The notes beneath the pieces are model-generated. The model did no database searches. It was given only the letters and a program-made list of their open reading frames with translations, and was not told the origin of the DNA. This document shows positions 1 to 6,824 of a stretch of DNA of 11,474 nucleotides, one piece after another. How positions within the stretch are numbered: the first letter of the stretch is position 1; every line of letters begins with the position of its first letter. Source of the DNA: UBA11164 sp002420085 (GTDB taxonomy: Bacteria; Pseudomonadota; Gammaproteobacteria; Xanthomonadales; Xanthomonadaceae); NCBI GenBank assembly GCA_031976395.1, contig DALYLJ010000100.1, positions 1 through 11,474 on the forward strand. Direction: 5' to 3'. The position numbers and the translations under genes are program-made.

Positions 1-234
1 GCGCGTCGCTCCGACGTAGGCGACGCACAGCGTGATGCTGGCGCGCTGGAGTGTGCTCGGCGCGACCGGTTCGGTCGGATCGGTGCCGGTCGTGGAACTG
101 GCTGCGACCATCTGCCAACCGCCATCGTGGCCATCCGTCGCGGTCGAGTCCGATGCCATGCGATCGACGGCGACCCAACCGAGCGCGAGTGTGGTGACCG
201 CCAGCAGTGTCCTGATCCCCGTTGCCGTATGCAT
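1..234 (-). CDS. Partial unrecognised exported or membrane-anchored protein (5' end only)
   Basis: An open frame of 78 codons starts at an ATG at 234-232 and runs off the left edge with no stop. I do not recognise the product. Residues 7-24 form a short hydrophobic stretch (IRTLLAVTTLALGWVAV) after an arginine, which suggests a signal peptide or N-terminal membrane anchor. A Ser/Thr/Asp/Gly-rich stretch follows (about 28-62), as in a periplasmic linker. Third codon positions are mostly G or C, as in the other genes, which supports real coding. A promoter-like pair lies upstream at 295-323. The gene is divergent from ybeZ, the position miaB often takes in related genomes, but nothing visible resembles MiaB. 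The start is preceded only by a weak AGG. Confidence 0.55.
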   Translation of the reverse strand, partial: MHTATGIRTLLAVTTLALGWVAVDRMASDSTATDGHDGGWQMVAASSTTGTDPTEPVAPSTLQRASITLCVAYVGATR

Positions 235-294
235 GTCGCCAACCTGAGTCGATTCCTGAACTGCCGAACCTGCGTTCAGGCCGGCTTCATGTCG

Positions 295-323
295 TGTATA
301 CACCCATGCCGAAAGTCATGCAA
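295..323 (-). promoter_or_regulatory. Candidate sigma-70 promoter for the left-edge gene
   Basis: On the minus strand TTGCAT (323-318) and TATACA (300-295) are separated by exactly 17 bases. The -10 matches the consensus at four of six positions and the -35 at three. Initiation near 288 would give a leader of about 55 bases before the ATG at 234. This is a pattern match only. Confidence 0.4.
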
Positions 324-404
324 GTCCCAGGCCCGCGCCCTGCCCCGGTCACTGGCCACCGCCGGCCGTGCCACGACCGATCGAGTGGTGCCGCGACAGC
401 CTGT

Positions 405-410
405 TAAACT
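405..410 (+). promoter_or_regulatory. Candidate -10 element for ybeZ
   Basis: TAAACT is preceded by TGT, giving an extended -10 shape (TG-N-TAAACT). It ends 34 bases before the ybeZ ATG. No convincing -35 hexamer sits 16-18 bases upstream. It is the only AT-rich spot between the divergent genes on this side. Confidence 0.4.
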
Positions 411-444
411 GGCTCGACGCCCCAGTCCTGCCTGCATCCTGTCC

Positions 445-1422
445 ATGAATCCGTCGCTGGCCCAGCGCGATTTCGCCCTCGATCCCGAAGACAACCTCCG
501 GCTCGCCAACCTGAGCGGCCCGATGGACAGCCATCTGCGCCAGATCGAATCCCGGCTGGGCGTCGAGATCTCCAATCGCGGCAGTCTGTTCCGCGTGGTC
601 GGCGAACGCCAGGTCGCGGCGGCGGCCGAACGGCTGTTGAAGGCGCTGTACGCCGAGGCCGAGCACGAGGCGCTGGACGCCCACACCCTCAATCTTCGAC
701 TGAACGCCGCCCGGATCGACGAACTGGCTGAAGCTGCCGCCGAGACCGATGCGATCGCGATCCGGGTCAAGCGTGGCGCGATCCGTGGTCGCAGTCCGAA
801 CCAGTCGGCCTATCTTCAGGCGATCGCCGGGCACGACATCAATTTCGGCATCGGGCCGGCCGGGACCGGCAAGACCTATCTGGCGGTCGCCAGCGCGGTG
901 GAAGCGCTCAATCAATCGCGTGTCCAGCGTCTGGTGCTGGTCCGGCCGGCGGTCGAGGCCGGCGAGAAGCTCGGCTTCCTGCCTGGCGATCTGGCGCAGA
1001 AGGTCGATCCCTACTTGCGCCCGCTCTACGATGCGCTCTACGAAATGCTCGGCGTAGACAAGGTGCTGAAACTGATCGAACGCAATGTCGTCGAGGTGGC
1101 GCCACTGGCCTACATGCGCGGACGCACCCTGAATGATGCCTTCGTGATCCTCGACGAGGCACAGAACACCAGCATCGAACAGATGAAGATGTTCCTGACC
1201 CGAATCGGCTTCGGGTCCACCACCGTGGTCACCGGCGACCTGACCCAGACCGACCTGCCGCGCTCGGTCAAGTCCGGCCTGCGCGACGCCATCGAGGTGC
1301 TGCATGGTGTCGATGGCATCAGCTTCACCTTTTTCACCGCCCGCGATGTAGTGCGTCATCCGCTGGTGCAGCGGATCGTCCAGGCTTACGACGCCCGTGA
1401 CGGCGAATCGGGAGGGCGTTGA
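445..1422 (+). CDS. ybeZ: PhoH-like ATPase YbeZ
   Basis: PhoH-family P-loop ATPase of 325 residues, normal for YbeZ. The family is linked to RNA metabolism, and YbeZ works with the ribosome-maturation nuclease YbeY; the exact reaction is uncertain. Walker A is GPAGTGKT at residues 137-144. Walker B is FVILDEAQN at 233-241, followed by the conserved MKMFLTRIG and TGDLTQTDLP segments. The N-terminal 110 residues match the usual YbeZ extension. The frame stays open back to about 127, but that stretch overlaps the divergent gene and its promoter and does not look like YbeZ. I therefore chose ATG 445, which has no clear Shine-Dalgarno. The stop shares its A with the ybeY start (TGATG), so the two are probably translationally coupled. 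Confidence 0.93.
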   Translation: MNPSLAQRDFALDPEDNLRLANLSGPMDSHLRQIESRLGVEISNRGSLFRVVGERQVAAAAERLLKALYAEAEHEALDAHTLNLRLNAARIDELAEAAAETDAIAIRVKRGAIRGRSPNQSAYLQAIAGHDINFGIGPAGTGKTYLAVASAVEALNQSRVQRLVLVRPAVEAGEKLGFLPGDLAQKVDPYLRPLYDALYEMLGVDKVLKLIERNVVEVAPLAYMRGRTLNDAFVILDEAQNTSIEQMKMFLTRIGFGSTTVVTGDLTQTDLPRSVKSGLRDAIEVLHGVDGISFTFFTARDVVRHPLVQRIVQAYDARDGESGGR

Positions 1423-1913
1423 TGGCGCCCCGTTCAAGCGAGGTGGAATGCCAACTCGGCATCGCCTATGCGGTCGGCCGACGCGGCCTGCCGGCACCGA
1501 TCAGTTTCCGGCGCTGGGTCGAAACCGCGCTGTGCGGCCGGATCCGACACGCCGATCTGGCGATCCGGATCGTCGATGAGGCCGAAGGGCGTGCCCTCAA
1601 CCGTCACTATCGCGGCAAGGACTACGCCACCAATGTCCTGAGCTTCCCGGCCGAACTGCCGCCGGGAGTCACCTTGCCGGTGCTGGGCGACATCGTCCTG
1701 TGCGCACCGGTGATCGCCCAGGAAGCGGCCGAACAGGGCAAGCCACTGATCGCCCATTACGCCCATCTGACCGTTCACGGGGTGCTGCACCTGCTCGGAC
1801 TCGACCACGACGACCCGCGCGAGGCCGAGGCGATGGAGGCGCTCGAACGGGAGATCCTGTCCGAACTGGGCTTCCCTGACCCGTACCTGGCCGATGACGA
1901 GCGACCCTGCTGA
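1422..1913 (+). CDS. ybeY: Endoribonuclease YbeY (rRNA maturation factor)
   Basis: Zinc-dependent endoribonuclease of 163 residues, involved in 16S rRNA 3'-end maturation and ribosome quality control in the cytoplasm. The UPF0054 signature is complete: HGVLHLLGLDHD places the metal-binding histidines at 119, 123 and 129 (H-x3-H-x5-H). The upstream conserved block NRHYRGKDYATNVLSFP (60-76) is intact. Its start overlaps the ybeZ stop by one base. An in-frame TTG immediately before the ATG is less likely. About 227 bases follow before corC, so corC probably has its own promoter as well as any read-through. Confidence 0.95.
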   Translation: MAPRSSEVECQLGIAYAVGRRGLPAPISFRRWVETALCGRIRHADLAIRIVDEAEGRALNRHYRGKDYATNVLSFPAELPPGVTLPVLGDIVLCAPVIAQEAAEQGKPLIAHYAHLTVHGVLHLLGLDHDDPREAEAMEALEREILSELGFPDPYLADDERPC

Positions 1914-1946
1914 GACGGCCGGGCATGACTTGAATCCCGTCCCAGC
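1909..1946 (+). terminator. Hairpin across the ybeY stop, possible attenuator or weak terminator
   Basis: GCTGAGACGG (1909-1918) pairs with CCGTCCCAGC (1937-1946) at nine of ten positions, with one A/C mismatch, around an 18-base loop. The stem starts inside the last codons of ybeY. No T-run follows, so it is not a classical intrinsic terminator. It could pause polymerase or stabilise the mRNA end. Confidence 0.3.
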
Positions 1947-2100
1947 AGCCCCACCTTGTCGCATGCCCGAGCACCAACCCCGCCAGCCAGCGCCCCGGCC
2001 ACGCGATCGCCGTACCGACACGGCCGATGAGCGCGCATCGATGGGCATGGACTGCCGGGTTCGTGTCCCGGTTCGCAGCCTTCCGGTCACCCGGACAGGC

Positions 2101-2106
2101 TACACT
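2101..2106 (+). promoter_or_regulatory. Candidate -10 element for corC
   Basis: TACACT (four of six to consensus) ends 34 bases before the corC ATG, the same spacing as the elements before ybeZ and the cupin gene. No clear -35 was found. The 1914-2140 gap has no convincing gene of its own, which makes an internal promoter plausible. Confidence 0.35.
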
Positions 2107-2140
2107 TGCCGCACCGCCGCGAGGCGTCGATCCATAACCA

Positions 2141-3004
2141 ATGTCAGACGACAACAGTAGCAGACCTCCCGGCGAACGCCGTTCCTGGCTGGACCGATTG
2201 GGCCAGTTCTTTTCAGGCGAGCCGCGCACCCGGGAGGACATCGTCGAAATTCTTGCCGCTGCACGCGACGACGGCATCCTCGAATCGGAAACCTTCGGCA
2301 TGCTGGAAGGCGTCATGACGGTCGCCGAAGGCCAGGTCGCCGACGTCATCATCCCGCGCTCGCAGATGGTCGTGCTCGACGCCGATGCCGAGCTGTCGGA
2401 GATCCTCGCCACGGTCATCGAATCCGGACACTCGCGCTTTCCCGTCCATGACGAGGATCGCGAGCACATCATCGGCATCCTGCTGGCCAAGGATCTTCTG
2501 CGGGGTCTGGCCGATGGTCAGCCGCCCGAGTCGATCCGCCCGCTGCTGCGGACGCCGGTGTTCATTCCCGAATCGAAGCGGCTGAACGTCTTGCTGCGGG
2601 AGTTCCGCCTCTCGCGCAACCACATGGCCGTGGTCGTCGATGAATACGGCGGAGTGGCCGGTCTGGTCACCATCGAGGATGTCCTGGAGGAAATCGTCGG
2701 CGACATCGACGACGAGCACGACGAGGCCGAGGACACCAGCAGCCAGATCTCCGAGCAGTCCGACGGCAGCTTCCAGGTCGATGCCCTGACCCCGATCGAG
2801 GACTTCAACGAAAGCTTCAGCAGCGATTTCCCCGATGACGAATACGACACCGTAGGTGGTCTGGTGACCGCCGCACTCGGCCACCTGCCGGAAGTCGGCG
2901 AGGAGCTGACCCTGGGTCGATTCCTGATTCGGGTCGCCCGGGCCGATCGTCGTCGGGTGCTCGCGTTTGAAGTCAGTGTGCTGCCTGATGACAGCGAAGC
3001 CTGA
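2141..3004 (+). CDS. corC: CorC/HlyC-family CBS-domain protein
   Basis: 287-residue cytosolic protein of the CorC family. CorC is associated with magnesium/cobalt efflux and is the soluble relative of the CNNM/HlyC transporters. After a short charged leader, residues 30-65 hold the family's leading segment (EDIVEILAAARDDGILESETFGMLEGVM). Two CBS domains follow at about 70-130 and 135-190. The second ends in the typical MAVVVDEYGGVAGLVTIED, then EEIVGDIDDEHD (about 184-195). The C-terminal CorC_HlyC domain spans about 205-285 (DEYDTVGGLVTAALGHLPEVGE). The ATG lacks a clear Shine-Dalgarno. The next gene starts at or before the corC stop, consistent with an operon. In E. coli and many relatives corC is followed by lnt; it is not here. 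Confidence 0.93.
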   Translation: MSDDNSSRPPGERRSWLDRLGQFFSGEPRTREDIVEILAAARDDGILESETFGMLEGVMTVAEGQVADVIIPRSQMVVLDADAELSEILATVIESGHSRFPVHDEDREHIIGILLAKDLLRGLADGQPPESIRPLLRTPVFIPESKRLNVLLREFRLSRNHMAVVVDEYGGVAGLVTIEDVLEEIVGDIDDEHDEAEDTSSQISEQSDGSFQVDALTPIEDFNESFSSDFPDDEYDTVGGLVTAALGHLPEVGEELTLGRFLIRVARADRRRVLAFEVSVLPDDSEA

Positions 3005-3014
3005 GTCGATCTCG

Positions 3015-4280
3015 ATGGTATCGGATCGAGCCGCGCCCGGCAGCCGCGCACGCGCCCGGCACTGGCCGATCCTGTGGCTGCTGACCGGCCTGATGCTGGT
3101 GACCGGTTTCCACGCCAAGCCCAGCCTGGCCACTTCCTTCAACATCGATTCGACCCGGATCGGTGTGGTCACCATCGAACCGGGACAGACCTACTGGGAG
3201 CGGTTCGGCCACAACGCCATCCTGATCGATCTCGGCGACGGCAGCGAGCCCCTGCTGTACAACTTCGGCATGTTCGACTTCGACCAACCGGGCTTCATGG
3301 GCAAGTTCATCGCCGGCCAGATGCGTTACCGGCTGACCGTCGAGCCCTACCGTCGCAGCCTCGCCGATTATCAGGCGCTCGGTCGTGGCGCGACCCTGCA
3401 ATGGCTGGCGCTCGACCCTGACCAGCGCCGCGAGCTGATCGCCATCCTGCAGTGGAATGCCCTGCCGGAAAACGTCTACTACCGCTACGACTATTTCCTC
3501 GACAACTGTTCGACCCGAGTCCGTGATGCGCTCGACCACGCCCTCGGTGGCCGTCTGCAACGGCAACTGATCGGCCGTTCGCGCGGACTCAGCTATCGCT
3601 TCGAGGCGATGCGCCTGGGGGCCGAGCCGCTATGGATGGGGCTCGGCATGAGTCTCGGCCTCGGCCCGTTCGCCGAACGTCCGCTGTCCCGCTGGGATGA
3701 AGCGTTCGTCCCGATGCGGCTGCGTGAAGCCCTGCGGGAAGTGACAACCGCCGACGGCTCGCCCCTGGTGCTGTCCGAACAGTCGCTGCTGCCGCATCGT
3801 CTGCACGAAACCGCAGTCGCCGCACCGCGCTGGTGGCCACGATTCCTGATCCTCGGCGTCGCCCTGGCCGTGCTCATCGGCCGACTGCATGCCCGACCGC
3901 GTGCCCTGGCCTGGGCGCTCGGTTCGTTCTGGTTGCTGACCGGCCTGATCGGCCTTGGCCTTGCCGGCCTGTGGCTGGCCAGCGATCACCGTGCCGCCTG
4001 GGGCAACGAGAATCTGCTGTTGTTCGATCCGCTCGCCCTCGCCCTGCTGCCAATCGCCTCGAACCTCGCTCGCAGACGAGCGATCGGTCCCTGGCAGCAG
4101 CGTCTCCTGCTGGTGATCCTGCTGCTGGCCGGTGCTGCCGCATTCCTCAAGTTCCTGCCGTTCCGCTTCCAGGACAATATCGACTGGATCGTGCTGATGC
4201 TGCCGATCCATTTCGCCGCCTGGTCAGCCACCCGGAAAGCCAGCAAGGCCCATGCGGTGGTCGTGCCAGCGGCCGTGTAA
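3015..4280 (+). CDS. DUF4105/Lnb-type membrane protein, candidate lipoprotein N-acyltransferase
   Basis: 421-residue protein: N-terminal signal anchor (about 17-33), a periplasmic domain (about 40-265), then about five hydrophobic helices (near 276-290, 299-322, 334-350, 363-380, 388-403). The periplasmic part matches DUF4105, which I recall being renamed the Lnb N-terminal domain after the Bacteroides lipoprotein N-acyltransferase. Candidate catalytic residues are His66 in ERFGHNAIL and Cys165 in YFLDNCSTRVRDAL, a papain/NlpC-like pairing. The later SDHRAAWGNENLLLFDPLAL (323-342) is also typical of the family. Acylation of lipoproteins is inferred from family and position, not shown. Start: ATG 3015 lies 10 bases after the corC stop; ATG 2988, overlapping corC, is an alternative adding nine residues. 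Neither has a strong Shine-Dalgarno. Confidence 0.8.
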   Translation: MVSDRAAPGSRARARHWPILWLLTGLMLVTGFHAKPSLATSFNIDSTRIGVVTIEPGQTYWERFGHNAILIDLGDGSEPLLYNFGMFDFDQPGFMGKFIAGQMRYRLTVEPYRRSLADYQALGRGATLQWLALDPDQRRELIAILQWNALPENVYYRYDYFLDNCSTRVRDALDHALGGRLQRQLIGRSRGLSYRFEAMRLGAEPLWMGLGMSLGLGPFAERPLSRWDEAFVPMRLREALREVTTADGSPLVLSEQSLLPHRLHETAVAAPRWWPRFLILGVALAVLIGRLHARPRALAWALGSFWLLTGLIGLGLAGLWLASDHRAAWGNENLLLFDPLALALLPIASNLARRRAIGPWQQRLLLVILLLAGAAAFLKFLPFRFQDNIDWIVLMLPIHFAAWSATRKASKAHAVVVPAAV

Positions 4281-4283
4281 AAT
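4278..4283 (+). promoter_or_regulatory. Candidate -10 element for purB
   Basis: TAAAAT matches the -10 consensus at five of six positions and begins with the TAA stop codon of the preceding gene. It ends 27 bases before the purB ATG, so a leader of roughly 20 bases would result. No good -35 is visible. Confidence 0.4.
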
Positions 4284-4310
4284 GACCATCCCCCGTCGCT
4301 CCGGTCGCCC

Positions 4311-5678
4311 ATGAGCCCGCATCGCCTCACGGCCCTGTCCCCGGTCGATGGCCGCTACGCTGCCAGCGCCGATCCACTGCGGCCGATCTTCTCCGAATTC
4401 GGCCTGATCCATGCCCGCGTTCGGGTTGAACTGGCCTGGTTGATCGCACTCGCCGACGAGCCCGGCATCGTCGAACTGCCGGCCTTCGATGCGGCCGCCC
4501 GTGCCAGCCTGCTGGCCCTCGGTGAGCAGTTCGGGGTCGAGGACGCCAACCGGATCAAGGCGATCGAAGCGACGACCAACCACGATGTCAAGGCGGTCGA
4601 ATACTTCATCAAGGAACGGCTCGGCCAGCAGCCCGACCTCGGCTCGGCGCTCGAATTCGTCCACTTTGCCTGCACCTCCGAGGACATCAACACCCTCGCC
4701 TATGCCCTGATGCTGCGGCAGGCACGCGACACCGTGATTCTGCCGCGCCTGGACGCCCTGCTGGCCACCCTGCGCGGACTGGCTCACGACCATGCCGGCT
4801 TGGCGATGCTGTCGCGCACCCATGGTCAGACCGCATCACCGACTACGGTCGGCAAGGAAATCGCCAACGTCGTCGCCCGGCTCGAACGCCAGCGCGACGG
4901 GCTTGCCGGGATCGCCATCGTCGGCAAGATCAATGGCGCGGTCGGCAACTACAACGCGCACCTCAGCGCCTACCCTGAAATCGATTGGCCCGGCTTCGCC
5001 GAGCGTTTCGTTTCCGGCCTCGGGCTGGTGTTCAACCCCTACACCACCCAGATCGAACCGCACGACGGCATCGCCGAGCTGTGCGACGCCCAGCGCCGCT
5101 GCAACACCATCGCCATCGACTTCTGTCGCGACATCTGGGGCTACATCGCACTCGGCTACTTCCGACAGAGCCTCCGCCCTGGCGAGGTCGGTTCCTCGAC
5201 CATGCCACACAAGGTCAACCCGATCGACTTCGAGAACGCCGAAGGCAACTTCGGCCTCGCCAATGCCCTGCTCGGCCATTTCGCCGAAAAGCTGCCGATC
5301 AGCCGCTGGCAGCGCGACCTGACCGACTCGACCGTGCTGCGGGCGCTCGGCACCGCCTTCGGGCATACCCTGGTCGCATTCGATGCGCTGGCACGCGGCC
5401 TCGGCAAGCTCAGTCCTGACCCTGAGCGCCTGGCGGCCGACCTCGACACCGCCTGGGAGGTGCTGGCCGAGGCGATCCAGACGGTCATGCGCCGGCATGG
5501 TCTGCCCGCGCCCTACGAACGGCTCAAGGCGCTCACCCGTGGCCGCAGCATCGGCGAATCCGACCTGCGCGCCTTCATCGCCGAACTGGAACTGCCGCCC
5601 GCCGCCCGCCACCACCTGGAGCGGCTCACCCCGGCCTCCTACACCGGCCTGGCCGAGCGGCTGGCCCGGCAGATCTGA
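4311..5678 (+). CDS. purB: Adenylosuccinate lyase
   Basis: 455-residue cytosolic enzyme of purine synthesis. It removes fumarate from SAICAR and from adenylosuccinate, giving AICAR and AMP. The length and the start (SPHRLTALSPVDGRYA) fit the E. coli-type PurB. The fumarase/aspartase-superfamily signature is intact: GSSTMPHKVNPIDFENAEGN with the mobile-loop catalytic serine. SRTHGQTASPTTVGKE carries the catalytic histidine, and the substrate-binding block TSEDINTLAYALML is also present. No Shine-Dalgarno precedes the ATG. Translation begins about 30 bases after the upstream stop. Its neighbour downstream, phaC, is convergent, with 52 bases of hairpin-rich DNA between them. Confidence 0.96.
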   Translation: MSPHRLTALSPVDGRYAASADPLRPIFSEFGLIHARVRVELAWLIALADEPGIVELPAFDAAARASLLALGEQFGVEDANRIKAIEATTNHDVKAVEYFIKERLGQQPDLGSALEFVHFACTSEDINTLAYALMLRQARDTVILPRLDALLATLRGLAHDHAGLAMLSRTHGQTASPTTVGKEIANVVARLERQRDGLAGIAIVGKINGAVGNYNAHLSAYPEIDWPGFAERFVSGLGLVFNPYTTQIEPHDGIAELCDAQRRCNTIAIDFCRDIWGYIALGYFRQSLRPGEVGSSTMPHKVNPIDFENAEGNFGLANALLGHFAEKLPISRWQRDLTDSTVLRALGTAFGHTLVAFDALARGLGKLSPDPERLAADLDTAWEVLAEAIQTVMRRHGLPAPYERLKALTRGRSIGESDLRAFIAELELPPAARHHLERLTPASYTGLAERLARQI

Positions 5679-5702
5679 CGATCTGATCCGAATCGTCGTC
5701 TG
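5670..5702 (+). terminator. Hairpin over the purB stop codon
   Basis: GACGAT (5677-5682) pairs with ATCGTC (5692-5697) around a nine-base loop. An outer CAGA/TCTG pairing (5670-5673 with 5699-5702) lies beyond a small internal loop. The purB stop is inside the structure. There is no T-tract, so termination is only a possibility. Confidence 0.35.
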
Positions 5703-5707
5703 GTGCC

Positions 5708-5739
5708 GCCGGGCTTGCCGGCAGCGCCGCTCAACGGCG
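5708..5739. terminator. Two small GC hairpins between convergent purB and phaC
   Basis: GCCGG/CCGGC (5708-5712 with 5718-5722, loop five) is followed directly by CGCCG/CGGCG (5725-5729 with 5735-5739, loop five). The second hairpin contains the phaC stop codon in its loop. Either could act in both directions. Both stems are short and lack T-runs. Confidence 0.3.
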
Positions 5740-6822
5740 GCGACTCAACCAGTCATGGATGGCCTGCGGCACCTCGCGCTGGGCACGGCCGGACACGTAG
5801 ATGCCGATGTGGCCGCCCTTGAAGCACAGTTCGGTGTAGTCGCGGGTACCGGCGAGCCGGCGCAGGGCGCGCGAGGCATCCGGTGGCACCAGATGATCGG
5901 CTTCGGCGAAGATGTTCAGTACCGGCATGGTGACCCGCCCGAGATCGACGGGTTCGCCACCGATCACGATGCCGCCGTTGACCAGGCCATTGCGCTGGTA
6001 GTAGTCCTTGATGAATTGGCGAAAGGCTTCTCCTGCCTGATCGGGCGAATCGAAGATCCAGCGCTCCATGCGCAGGAAGTTTTCCAGTTCCGGCACATCG
6101 TCGAGGATATCGACCAGACCGACGTACTTCTGCACGAACAGCCGATAGGGCTTGAGCGTGAGGTAGCACCAGTTCATCAGATCGGCCGGAACATTGCCGA
6201 GGGTATCCACGAACAGATCGATGTCGAGCTCACGGACCCAGTGCGAGAGCATGTTGTCCGGAGTGTGGAAATCGACCGGCGTGACCATGGTGATCAGATT
6301 GCCGACCTTGTCCGGGCGCAGCGCGGCATAGCTCAGTGAGAAAGCCCCGCCCTGGCAGATGCCGAGCAGGTTGACGGCATCCAGGCCATGCGCGTTGCGG
6401 ACATGATCGACGCAGCCGTCGATGAAGCGCAGCAGATAGTCTTCCAGATCAAGGTAGCGGTCGCTGGGATCGGGGTAGCCCCAGTCGATGATGTAGACGT
6501 CCTCACCGCGTGCGAGCAGATTGCGGACCAGTGAGCGATCGTGCTGGAGATCGACCATGTACGGCCGATTGACCAGGGCATAGACGATCAGGATCGGCGG
6601 CCTGGCGCCGGCGTTCGATCGGCTCGGCGTCTGGCTGGTGTGCTCGCCCTGGAAGCGGTACAGGGTGAGTCGGCCATCACGATAGACGGCTTGCTTGCCG
6701 GTCGCGCCATAGGCGGTGTCGCCGACGCTGCGCAGCGATTCCAGCCCGGTGGCGAGCTTGCGCTGGACACGCTCCACTTCGCTGGCCAGATCGAATGCAT
6801 TGATGTTGACGGGACCGTACAT
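5731..6822 (-). CDS. phaC: Class III PHA synthase catalytic subunit PhaC
   Basis: 363-residue alpha/beta-hydrolase-fold polymerase that joins (R)-3-hydroxyacyl-CoA units into PHA at the granule surface, as a complex with PhaE. The lipase-like box is GICQGG with nucleophile Cys156. The acid is Asp309 in EADHLVPP and the base His338 in KGGHIG. From memory the Allochromatium vinosum triad is 149/302/331; all three here are shifted by exactly seven, which strongly supports class III. The short length excludes class I and II synthases (about 560 residues or more). ATG 6822 has a good AGGGG about eight bases upstream; a TTG two codons earlier is less likely. It starts two bases after the phaE stop, so the genes are co-transcribed. 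Confidence 0.95.
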   Translation of the reverse strand: MYGPVNINAFDLASEVERVQRKLATGLESLRSVGDTAYGATGKQAVYRDGRLTLYRFQGEHTSQTPSRSNAGARPPILIVYALVNRPYMVDLQHDRSLVRNLLARGEDVYIIDWGYPDPSDRYLDLEDYLLRFIDGCVDHVRNAHGLDAVNLLGICQGGAFSLSYAALRPDKVGNLITMVTPVDFHTPDNMLSHWVRELDIDLFVDTLGNVPADLMNWCYLTLKPYRLFVQKYVGLVDILDDVPELENFLRMERWIFDSPDQAGEAFRQFIKDYYQRNGLVNGGIVIGGEPVDLGRVTMPVLNIFAEADHLVPPDASRALRRLAGTRDYTELCFKGGHIGIYVSGRAQREVPQAIHDWLSRRR

Positions 6823-6824
6823 GG

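Noticed and set aside
127..444. In-frame upstream extension of ybeZ
   Set aside because: It overlaps the divergent gene and the promoter region, is rich in Cys and Arg unlike YbeZ, and would more than double the N-terminal region.
349..1497. Long open frame on the minus strand across ybeZ
   Set aside because: It is antisense to a clear PhoH-family gene, its translation is low in family-like motifs, and GC-rich codon bias readily opens such frames.
2055..2071. CCGGG/CCCGG inverted repeat upstream of corC
   Set aside because: Only five base pairs in GC-rich DNA with a seven-base loop; expected by chance.
2041..2100. tRNA-like GTTCG stretch
   Set aside because: No acceptor stem, anticodon arm or D-arm could be paired around it.
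2213..3175. Long minus-strand open frame across corC
   Set aside because: It is a mirror of the corC frame, with no recognisable domain and no Shine-Dalgarno.
5383..6339. Plus-strand open frame spanning the purB end and phaC
   Set aside because: It crosses two solid genes on opposite strands and the hairpins between them; its sequence has no domain character.
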